A stretch of DNA of 15,808 bases. Origin: Actinomycetes bacterium. Its GTDB lineage: Bacteria > Actinomycetota > Actinomycetes > Actinomycetales > Cellulomonadaceae. The notes beneath the pieces were generated by a model. The model was not told the DNA's origin. It worked only from the letters and a program-made list of their open reading frames with translations, and made no database searches. Below, one piece after another: positions 8,168 through 14,202 of the stretch (position 1 is its first letter; the number at the start of each line of letters is the position of its first letter). The translations under genes were made by a program, and so were the position numbers. The stretch lies in the NCBI GenBank assembly GCA_021793115.1, contig JAJYTJ010000085.1, positions 1-15,808 of the forward strand, given 5' to 3'.

Positions 8168-8944
8168 GTGAGCGCCGCCGTCGCACCGCTGCTGGAGAAG
8201 CTCGGAGTCCACCTGGACCCCGAGCTTCTCGTGCTGTCCCTGACGCATCGGAGCTTCGCGCACGAGGCCGGGGGGATCCCCACCAACGAGCGCCTGGAGT
8301 TCCTCGGCGACACCGTGCTCGGGCTCGTCGTCACCGAGCGCCTCTACCGGCAGCAGCCGGACCACCCCGAGGGCGACCTGGCCCGCATGCGTGCCGCCAC
8401 GGTGTCGCAGCGCGCGCTGGCGGGGGTCGCGCGGGAGCTGGGCCTGGGCCGGTACATCCTCCTGGGCAAGGGTGAGCTGGCCACCGGGGGGCGTGACAAG
8501 GACTCGATCCTCTCGGACACCCTCGAGGCCGTCTTCGGCGCGGTCTACCTCACGCACGGGCTGGAGGTGTCGCGCGAGCTGGTGGAGCGACTCGTCGGGC
8601 CCACGCTGGCCCGCGCCACCGACCTCGGCGCCGGGCTGGACTGGAAGACCTCGCTGCAGGAGCTCGTCGCCTCCCTGGGGCTCGGAGTGCCGCAGTACGT
8701 GGTCACCGGCACCGGCCCCGACCATGCGCGCACCTTCACCGCGGAGGTGGTGGTGGCCGACGTGGTGCGCGGCACCGGCACCGGCACCGCCAAGAAGCTC
8801 GCCGAGCAGGAGGCCGCCGAGGCGGCCTACACCGCACTCCTGCCGCTACGCGCCACCCAGGACGTCGGCGGCGCGCGGTCGGCCGTGGAGCACGAGGACG
8901 TGGCCGTCCCCGGCGAGGCTGCCGCCGGCACCGTCGCCGGCTGA
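8168..8944 (+). CDS. rnc: Ribonuclease III
   Basis: RNase III cleaves double-stranded RNA and processes rRNA precursors and structured mRNAs. The 258-residue product has an N-terminal catalytic domain with signature [14 protein letters not shown] (40-53), and metal-binding residues E44, D48, D117 and E120 all present (second set in [14 protein letters not shown]). A C-terminal double-stranded-RNA-binding domain spans about 158-225. Within it a (GGCACC)3 repeat at 8771-8788 encodes GTGTGT just before the [13 protein letters not shown] helix. A poorly conserved tail of about 30 residues follows. The GTG start has a GAGG site at 8157-8160. Placement with yceD, rpmF and mutM is the conserved actinobacterial order. 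Confidence 0.97.
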   Translation: MSAAVAPLLEKLGVHLDPELLVLSLTHRSFAHEAGGIPTNERLEFLGDTVLGLVVTERLYRQQPDHPEGDLARMRAATVSQRALAGVARELGLGRYILLGKGELATGGRDKDSILSDTLEAVFGAVYLTHGLEVSRELVERLVGPTLARATDLGAGLDWKTSLQELVASLGLGVPQYVVTGTGPDHARTFTAEVVVADVVRGTGTGTAKKLAEQEAAEAAYTALLPLRATQDVGGARSAVEHEDVAVPGEAAAGTVAG

Positions 8945-8950
8945 CCGGCT

Positions 8951-9859
8951 GTGCCGGAGCTGCCCGAGGTCGAGACCGTCCGGGTCGGCCTCGCCCGCCA
9001 CGTGCTGGGCCGCCGGGTCGACGAGGTCCACGTGCGCGGCACGCGGGTGGCGCGGCGTCACGACGGCGGCGAGACCGACCTCGTCGGCCGCCTGCGCGGG
9101 CGCACGCTGACGGCCGCCGTGCGCCGCGGCAAGTTCTGCTGGCTGCTGCTCGACGAGGGCGACGAGGCGCTGCTGGTCCACCTCGGGATGAGCGGGCAGC
9201 TGCTCGTCCGCACGCCGGGTCACGACGACCCCGTGGCGCCCCACCTGCGCGCCCGCCTGGCGTTCGACGACGGCTCGGCGCTGGACTTCGTCGACCAGCG
9301 GACGTTCGGCTATCTCGCGGTGCCCGAGCTGGTGCCCACGCCCGACGGTGGCCCCGGCGGCCTCGGGTCGGACCTGCCGGCGCTGCCCGCCCCGGTGGCG
9401 CACATCGCGCGGGACCTGCTCGACCCGTGGCTCGACCGGGTGGCGCTCGCGGCGGCCCTGCGGCGGCGCCGCACCGAGGTCAAGCGGGCGCTGCTGGACC
9501 AGACGCTGGTCTCGGGGGTCGGCAACATCTACGCCGACGAGTCCCTGTGGCGGGCCCGGCTGCACGGCGCGCGGCCGGCGGACGCGCTGCGGCCGGTCGA
9601 GGCGCGGCGGGTGCTCGACGCCGCCGCCGACGTGCTGGCGGAGGCCCTGGCCGCGGGCGGGACGAGCTTCGACGCGCTGTACGTCGACGTCGAGGGCGGT
9701 TCCGGGTGGTTCCGGCGGGAGCTCGCGGCCTACGGGCGCGAGGGGCTGCCGTGCCCGCGCTGCGGGACGCCCATCCGGCGGGAGTCGTTCGCGAACCGCT
9801 CGTCGTACTCCTGCCCCCGCTGCCAGCCCCGCCCCCGCCCCAACCCCCGCGTCCGCTGA
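8951..9859 (+). CDS. mutM: Formamidopyrimidine-DNA glycosylase (Fpg/MutM)
   Basis: MutM removes oxidised purines such as 8-oxoguanine and nicks the abasic site (bifunctional glycosylase/lyase). The GTG start is fixed by the required N-terminus [11 protein letters not shown]: after Met removal, Pro is the nucleophile and the next Glu is catalytic. Lys61 (RRGKF) is the conserved active-site lysine, and HLGMSGQL carries the void-filling Met. The helix-two-turn-helix holds [12 protein letters not shown]. The C-terminal zinc finger is canonical C-x2-C-x16-C-x2-C (C268, C271, C288, C291) with catalytic Arg283. The protein has 302 residues, slightly long through one loop ([16 protein letters not shown]) and a Pro/Arg tail. 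It begins 6 bases after rnc and is the last gene of the operon. Confidence 0.97.
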   Translation: MPELPEVETVRVGLARHVLGRRVDEVHVRGTRVARRHDGGETDLVGRLRGRTLTAAVRRGKFCWLLLDEGDEALLVHLGMSGQLLVRTPGHDDPVAPHLRARLAFDDGSALDFVDQRTFGYLAVPELVPTPDGGPGGLGSDLPALPAPVAHIARDLLDPWLDRVALAAALRRRRTEVKRALLDQTLVSGVGNIYADESLWRARLHGARPADALRPVEARRVLDAAADVLAEALAAGGTSFDALYVDVEGGSGWFRRELAAYGREGLPCPRCGTPIRRESFANRSSYSCPRCQPRPRPNPRVR

Positions 9860-9868
9860 CACCCGTCG

Positions 9869-9993
9869 AGTGGAGCCGCCCGTCGCCCCACCGGCGATCA
9901 GTGGAGCCGACTGACCGCGACACGCCGCGCGAAGGGGTCAATCGGCTCCACTTGGAGGCGGAAGGCTCCGGTTGCGCACCGGGAGGCTCCACT
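9869..9993. repeat. Nested inverted repeats in the mutM/dehydrogenase intergenic region
   Basis: The word AGTGGAGCCG occurs at 9869-9878 and 9900-9909, and its reverse complement at 9943-9952 (CGGCTCCACT); GGCTCCACT recurs at 9985-9993. The best stem pairs AGTGGAGCCGA (9900-9910) with TCGGCTCCACT (9942-9952): 11 perfect pairs, then a C/A mismatch, then TGACC (9912-9916) with GGTCA (9936-9940). The loop is about 19 nt. The outer copies can pair around it. Lying between convergent genes, it could be a two-way terminator or a dispersed repeat element. No T-tract. Confidence 0.75.
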
Positions 9994-10046
9994 TGGAGGC
10001 GGAAGGCTCCGGTTGCGTACCGGGAGGCGCCACCTGCGCGCCGGGA
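9944..10046. repeat. 41-bp tandem repeat (two full copies plus a shortened one)
   Basis: Copy A (9944-9984) and copy B (9985-10025) are adjacent 41-bp units differing at one base (C9977 versus T10018). A shortened third copy (10026-10046) keeps the ends GGCgCCAC and GCGcgCCGGGA but has lost about 20 middle bases, and another GGCGCCACGACCGGG follows. Each full unit carries two small dyads: CTCCA-CT-TGGAG and CCGGT-5 nt-ACCGG. The single difference lies in the loop of the second. The 41-bp period is not a multiple of three, so the array is not coding. This array and the inverted repeats account for most of the 215-base gap. Confidence 0.85.
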
Positions 10047-10074
10047 GGCGCCACGACCGGGTGGGCTCGCCGGG

Positions 10075-11034
10075 TCAGCGGGTGACGAGGTTGAGGAGCG
10101 ACTCGCCCGCGACGAATCGGCGGGCGTTCTCGGCGATCAGCTCCGACGCGCCGATGGGCCGCCCGCCCGCGGCGTGGGGGCTGATGAGCACGGCCGGCTC
10201 GTCCCACAGGGGCGAGCCCGCGGGCAGCGGTTCCGTCTCGACGACGTCGAGCGCGGCGCCGCCGAGGTGCCCGCTTCGGAGGGCGGCCAGCAGCGCGGCC
10301 TCGTCGAGCGTGGCACCCCGGCCTGCGTTGACCACGTAGGCCCCTTCCCGCAGGCCCGCGAAGACGTCCGCACCGAGGGCATGGCGCGTCGCGGCGGTGG
10401 TGGGCAGCAGCCCGACGAGCACGTCGGTGCCGGCCAGCACGCCGGACAGCTCGTCGGGCGCCACCACGGCGTACCCGTCGCGGGTGCCGGCGCGCGTCGC
10501 CACCCCCGTGACGTGCGCCCCGAGCGCGGTGCACAGCCCCGCCAGCCGCGTGCCGATGGACCCGAAGCCCCAGATGGTCACGCGGGCGTCGAGCAGCGTG
10601 GTCACCGGACCCGCGGGGTGCAGCGGCTGCGCGCCGCCGAGCTCGGTGGCCCAGCGGTGCTCGTGCTGCGCCCCGGCCATCGCCGGCAGGCGCCTGACCA
10701 GGGCGAGCGTGAGCGCCAGCACGTGCTCGGCGACCGGGCCGTCGTGCAGGCCGCGGCCCGAGGTGACGGCCACCGACGGGGCGAAGCCCGCCGCCAGGAC
10801 GGCGTCGGGACCCGCTGCGAGCGTCTGCACCCAGCGCAGCGCGGGCAGCGCCGCCAGCTCGGCGAGCATGCCCGAATCGAGGGTCCAGACGACGAGCGCC
10901 TCGGCCTCGTCGGCCCCGGCCGGCAGGGGCGCGCCGGGGTGGTACCGCAGTGCCCGGACCCCCGGCGGCAGCACGGGGTCGAGGTCGATCGTGTCAGGGA
11001 GAAGGATGCTGGTCACGACTCGGTACGATGCCAC
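10075..11034 (-). CDS. D-isomer-specific 2-hydroxyacid dehydrogenase
   Basis: The product is 319 residues. An N-terminal catalytic-domain half is followed by a Rossmann NAD(P)-binding domain with GFGSIG (156-161), then the catalytic Arg239 (NAGRGATLDE), Glu268 (ETEPLP) and His287 (SPHAAGG). The family reversibly oxidises D-2-hydroxy acids such as glycerate, 3-phosphoglycerate, lactate or glyoxylate-derived acids; the substrate here is unknown. After strand 2 the sequence reads VTGVATRAG, with no acidic residue to hold the NAD ribose, which suggests NADP(H). I chose the GTG at 11034 because a perfect GGAGG lies 5 bases upstream (11040-11044, minus). The longer open frame would run deep into the divergent regulator gene. 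There is no ACT domain, so it is not a full-length SerA. Confidence 0.9.
   Translation of the reverse strand: MASYRVVTSILLPDTIDLDPVLPPGVRALRYHPGAPLPAGADEAEALVVWTLDSGMLAELAALPALRWVQTLAAGPDAVLAAGFAPSVAVTSGRGLHDGPVAEHVLALTLALVRRLPAMAGAQHEHRWATELGGAQPLHPAGPVTTLLDARVTIWGFGSIGTRLAGLCTALGAHVTGVATRAGTRDGYAVVAPDELSGVLAGTDVLVGLLPTTAATRHALGADVFAGLREGAYVVNAGRGATLDEAALLAALRSGHLGGAALDVVETEPLPAGSPLWDEPAVLISPHAAGGRPIGASELIAENARRFVAGESLLNLVTR
11024..11029 (+). promoter_or_regulatory. -10 box TACGAT, likely leaderless promoter of the response regulator
   Basis: TACGAT fits TAnnnT and ends 6 bases before the GTG at 11036. It lies inside the first codons of the divergent dehydrogenase gene, so RNA polymerase at this box would cover the dehydrogenase start codon. 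Confidence 0.55.
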
Positions 11035-11035
11035 G

Positions 11036-11710
11036 GTGACCTCCGCACCTGCGGGCGCTGATCGCCTCAAGCCCATCTCCGTGATGATCGTCGACGACCA
11101 CGAGGTCGTCCGGCGCGGCATCGCCGAGGTGGTGGAACGCACGGACGGCATGACGGTCGTCGCCGAGGCGGGGTCCGTCGCCGACGGCGTGCGCCGGGCC
11201 ACGCTCGTGCGTCCCCAGGTGCTGCTGGTCGACCTGCAGCTGCCGGACGGCACCGGCATCGACCTCATGCGCTCCGTGCGCGAGACGCTGCCGAGCGCCA
11301 AGGCGATCGTCCTGACGAGCTTCGACGACGACGACGCGGTCGCGGCCGCGCTCGACGCGGGTGCCGCGGCCTACCTGCTCAAGTCCGTGCGCGGGGCCGA
11401 GATCACGGACGTCATCCGCGCCGTCGCCGCCGGCCGCACGCTGCTCGACGAGCGCACGGTCACCCGCCGGCGCGCCGGCCACGAGGACCCGACCGAGAAC
11501 CTCACGCCGAGCGAGCTGCGCGTGCTGGACCTCATCGGCGAGGGCCTGTCGAACCGCCAGATCGCAGACCGCCTCGGCGTGGCCGAGAAGACGATCAAGA
11601 ACCACATCACGTCGCTGCTGGCCAAGATGGGCCTGCAGCGGCGCACGCAGGTGGCGGCGTGGGTCGCCGCCCGCAAGCACTCCGGATGGCGCGCCGAGCC
11701 CGGCCGCTGA
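11036..11710 (+). CDS. NarL/LuxR-family response regulator, DevR/DosR-like
   Basis: This 224-residue DNA-binding response regulator has a receiver domain with the acidic pair D20/D21, phospho-acceptor D66 (LLVDLQLPDGTG), T94 and K116. Its C-terminal LuxR-type helix-turn-helix spans about 156-215 (LTPSELRVLDLIGEGLSNRQ). It resembles recalled mycobacterial DevR/DosR: DDHEVVRRG, EAGSVA, LPDGxGI, AGRxLLD and, in the recognition helix, AEKTxKN followed by LLAKMGLQRRTQ. K185, K188 and N189 correspond to DosR K179, K182 and N183, which contact DNA. The GTG start is supported by a TAnnnT box 6 bases upstream. Its likely partner is the DosS-like kinase at 12451-14202, on the opposite strand beyond one gene. 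Partnership is inferred. Confidence 0.9.
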   Translation: MTSAPAGADRLKPISVMIVDDHEVVRRGIAEVVERTDGMTVVAEAGSVADGVRRATLVRPQVLLVDLQLPDGTGIDLMRSVRETLPSAKAIVLTSFDDDDAVAAALDAGAAAYLLKSVRGAEITDVIRAVAAGRTLLDERTVTRRRAGHEDPTENLTPSELRVLDLIGEGLSNRQIADRLGVAEKTIKNHITSLLAKMGLQRRTQVAAWVAARKHSGWRAEPGR

Positions 11711-11713
11711 CGC

Positions 11714-11733
11714 CCGGACGGGCGTCCGTCCGG
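11714..11733. other. Small hairpin between regulator and lysoplasmalogenase genes
   Basis: CCGGAC (11714-11719) pairs with GTCCGG (11728-11733) around an 8-nt loop; an alternative fold pairs CGGAC with GTCCG at 11724-11728. It lies 4 bases after the regulator stop and just before the next promoter box, so it may be a weak terminator or attenuator. No T-tract. Confidence 0.35.
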
Positions 11734-11742
11734 CACCACCCG

Positions 11743-11748
11743 TAGGGT
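11743..11748 (+). promoter_or_regulatory. -10 box TAGGGT, likely leaderless promoter of the yhhN-type gene
   Basis: TAGGGT fits TAnnnT and ends 6 bases before the GTG at 11755. It suggests the lysoplasmalogenase gene can be transcribed separately from the regulator gene. No convincing -35 box. Confidence 0.55.
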
Positions 11749-11754
11749 CGGCGC

Positions 11755-12447
11755 GTGCAACGGCGCGCGCTGCTTCCCTTCGTCGGCTACGGCCTGGTCG
11801 TGGCGGTCCACCTGGTGCTCCTCGGCGGCGCGCTGCCCGGACGGCTGGTGACGAAGTGGCTCCTCATGCCGGCGCTCCTGGTGGCGGTGCTGCTCGTCGC
11901 GCGGAGCGGGCGGTTCGTCCCGTCCCGGGCTGTCGCGCTGCTCGGCGCGGGCATCGTGGCGTCGTGGGCGGGTGACGTGCTGCTGGGCGTCTCGTTCGTC
12001 GCCGGGCTCGGCGCCTTCGCGGCGGCGCACCTCGCGTACGTCGTCCTCTTCGTCGGACCCGCGCGGACACGACGTCCACCCTGGCCGGGCCTGCTCTACG
12101 TCGTCTGGCTCGTGGTCCTCGTCCCAGTCCTCTGGCCGCACCTCGGGTCGCTCGGGCCGGCGGTCGTCGGCTACGGCGTGCTGCTGGCCGCCACCGCGGC
12201 GACCGCGTGGGGGGTGAGCGCGACGACGGGGTGGGGCGCGCTGGCCTTCCTCGCGTCCGACACCCTGCTGGCGTTCAGCCTGTTCTGGCCGGACGTCACG
12301 ACGACGTTCCCCGACCCGTGGCGGGGGCTGAGCATCATGGCGGCGTACTGCGCCGGGCAGGGGGTGATCGCGGTCGGCGTGCTGCGCCGGCTGCAGACCT
12401 CGGGTAGCCCGGCGGCCGCGCCCACCTCGTCGGCCGTGGCGCGGTAG
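11755..12447 (+). CDS. YhhN/TMEM86-family membrane protein, putative lysoplasmalogenase
   Basis: The 230-residue polytopic membrane protein has about 7-8 hydrophobic helices. Family hallmarks are T33-K34 with LLMP (TKWLLMPALL), WAGD with D74, H92 in AAHLAYV, and LASD with D169 (FLASDTLLAF). Characterised YhhN/TMEM86 members hydrolyse the vinyl-ether bond of lysoplasmalogens to a fatty aldehyde and a glycerophospho-head group. Activity in this protein is inferred from the family. The C-terminal tail after about residue 212 is Ala/Ser/Pro-rich and probably disordered. A TAnnnT box 6 bases before the GTG suggests its own leaderless promoter. It ends 3 bases from the stop of the opposing kinase gene. 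Confidence 0.88.
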   Translation: MQRRALLPFVGYGLVVAVHLVLLGGALPGRLVTKWLLMPALLVAVLLVARSGRFVPSRAVALLGAGIVASWAGDVLLGVSFVAGLGAFAAAHLAYVVLFVGPARTRRPPWPGLLYVVWLVVLVPVLWPHLGSLGPAVVGYGVLLAATAATAWGVSATTGWGALAFLASDTLLAFSLFWPDVTTTFPDPWRGLSIMAAYCAGQGVIAVGVLRRLQTSGSPAAAPTSSAVAR

Positions 12448-12450
12448 CGC

Positions 12451-14202
12451 TCAGGCGAGCGGCGACTGCCAGGTGAGCATGGTGCCGCGGCCCTCCGGCG
12501 GCACGCCCAGCGTGAACGTGCCGCGGTGCTGGCGGGCGCGCGTGGCGAGGTTCCCGGTGCCCGACGAGCGGTCCCGCACGGCGGGCAGGCCGACCCCGTC
12601 GTCCTGCACCTCCACCCGGACGGTGCCCTGCGGCCCCTTGCCCGTGACCGAGACGCGCACGCGGACCGACGAGGCCTGCGCGTGGCGCGCGGCGTTGGCC
12701 AGCCCCTCACGCACCACGGCGACGACGTCGTCCGTCAGCTGGGCGTCGAGCCGCTCGTCGATGAGGTACTCCGCGTCGACGTCGTCGGTGTCCAGGCTGC
12801 TGCCGTCCAGGAGGATGACGAGCGACGGCGCGAAGCCCAGCCCGGTGCGCGCGAGCGAGGACTCGCGGCGCAGCCGTTCGACGAGGCCGGTGGCCGCGTC
12901 GGGGTCGCGCAGCTCGTAGACGATGTGGCGGATCTGGCGCACGGACTCGTCGACGTTGTCGAGCGCCTCCTCGACGATCGCCGTGAGCTCGTGCGGGTCG
13001 ACGCCGCGGGCGGAGCGGCGACGCACCGTCTCGAGCTGCATGCCGGTGGCGAACAGCTGCTGGATCGCCAGGTCGTGCAGGTCGCGCGCGATGCGCTCCC
13101 GCTCGTCGAGCAGGGCCGCGACGTCCTGCGCGTGCCGCGCCTCGGCGAGCACGTACGCGAGCGCGGCCTGCGCGGCGAAGGACTCGGCGGTGGCCAGGTC
13201 ACCCTCGTCGAACGGCGGCTCACCTACGCGCCGCAGCAGGATGAGCACGCCGACGCCGCGCCCGCTGGTCTGCAGCGGCGCGAACATCGCGGGGCCGAAC
13301 CCCCGCATCACCTCGAGCTTCTCGGTGCGCGAGCTCGCGAGCGAGGGCGTCATGAGGCCCTTGCCCTCGTACTGGACCGTCCACGCGCGCCCGCCCTCGG
13401 GCATCACCTGGCCCAGCAGCTTGTCGGCGTCGCGCCCGTCCGCCAGCTCGACGAGCAGCTCGCCGCCCAGCCCCGGGAGCGCGAGGGCCGCGGTGTCGGC
13501 CCCGGCCACCTCCTTGGCGGTGTGGGCGATGTGCTCGAGGGCCTCCTCCTCGTCGATGCCCTCGAGCAGCATGGTCGTGATGGCCTGGCCCGCCTGCAGC
13601 CAGTGCTCGCGGCGCGCGGACTGCGCGTACATCTGGGCGTTGGCCACCGCGACGCCGGCGGCGGACGCGAGCGCGACGATGGTCCGCTCGTCGTCCTCGC
13701 TGAACGGCGTCCCGTCGAGCTTCTCGGAGAGGTAGAGCTGGCCGAACACCTGGTCGCGCACGCGCACCGAGGCGCCGAGGAACGAGCCCATGCTCGGGTG
13801 GTGCGCGGGCCAGCCGCGGAAGGCGGGGTGCTGGGTGAGGTCGTCGAGCCGCAGCGCGCCGGTGTCGGGGATCTGGCTGAGCACGCCCTGCGCGTGCGGC
13901 GGGTGCGCCATCATCCGCGCGATCGCGGTGGGCACGCCCGTGTAGACGAACGTCACGGAGGCGCCCTGCGCGTCGAGCACGTTGATGGCCCCGAACCGCG
14001 CGCCGGTCAGCTCGGCGCTGACCTGCACGAACCGCTCGAGCACCGCGGACAGCTCGAGCTCGCTGGCAACCGCGAGGATCGCGGCCATGAGGTCCTGCAG
14101 GCCGTCGCCGGTGAGGGACGGCGGGGCGGCCACGGCCTCCGTGAGCACGCCGTGCTGGAACGGGGCGCCCACCTGGTGGCGCGGACCTGGGACGTCCGTC
14201 AC
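12451..14202 (-). CDS. DevS/DosS-like GAF-GAF sensor histidine kinase
   Basis: The 583-residue cytoplasmic kinase has no membrane segments. GAF-A spans about 40-190, GAF-B about 205-355, and a HisKA_3 helix holds phospho-acceptor His376 (RIARDLHDLAIQQLF). The ATPase domain has N503 (EGLANAARHA), DDGVGLP (534-540) and GTGNL (548-552). GAF-A keeps LRLDDLTQHPA, HHPSMGSFLG and LYLSEK; His135 aligns with DosS His149, the proximal heme ligand, and Tyr157 with DosS Tyr171 in the distal pocket. Asn74 stands where DosS has Glu87. This makes O2, NO, CO or redox sensing plausible but unproven. An acidic insertion of a dozen or so residues (about 466-487) precedes the ATPase domain. The GTG start overlaps the cydC stop as GTGA, so synthesis is coupled to cydC. 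The nearest candidate partner is the DevR-like regulator. Confidence 0.92.
   Translation of the reverse strand: MTDVPGPRHQVGAPFQHGVLTEAVAAPPSLTGDGLQDLMAAILAVASELELSAVLERFVQVSAELTGARFGAINVLDAQGASVTFVYTGVPTAIARMMAHPPHAQGVLSQIPDTGALRLDDLTQHPAFRGWPAHHPSMGSFLGASVRVRDQVFGQLYLSEKLDGTPFSEDDERTIVALASAAGVAVANAQMYAQSARREHWLQAGQAITTMLLEGIDEEEALEHIAHTAKEVAGADTAALALPGLGGELLVELADGRDADKLLGQVMPEGGRAWTVQYEGKGLMTPSLASSRTEKLEVMRGFGPAMFAPLQTSGRGVGVLILLRRVGEPPFDEGDLATAESFAAQAALAYVLAEARHAQDVAALLDERERIARDLHDLAIQQLFATGMQLETVRRRSARGVDPHELTAIVEEALDNVDESVRQIRHIVYELRDPDAATGLVERLRRESSLARTGLGFAPSLVILLDGSSLDTDDVDAEYLIDERLDAQLTDDVVAVVREGLANAARHAQASSVRVRVSVTGKGPQGTVRVEVQDDGVGLPAVRDRSSGTGNLATRARQHRGTFTLGVPPEGRGTMLTWQSPLA

Noticed and set aside
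9944..10060. CRISPR array
   Set aside because: The repeats are directly adjacent with no unique spacers, there are only two full copies, and no cas genes are present.
9860..10074. Small protein encoded in the repeat region
   Set aside because: Open frames cross it on both strands, but the 41-bp period shifts frame in each copy and the translations are low-complexity without a plausible start.
11036..11301. Longer N-terminus for the dehydrogenase reaching 11301
   Set aside because: The added residues are Ser/Thr/Arg-rich antisense of the regulator's receiver domain. A perfect GGAGG supports the start at 11034.
12448..12461. Terminator at the convergent yhhN/kinase junction
   Set aside because: CGCTC-AGGC-GAGCG is only a 5-bp stem, overlaps the kinase stop codon and has no T-tract. 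It is too weak to call.
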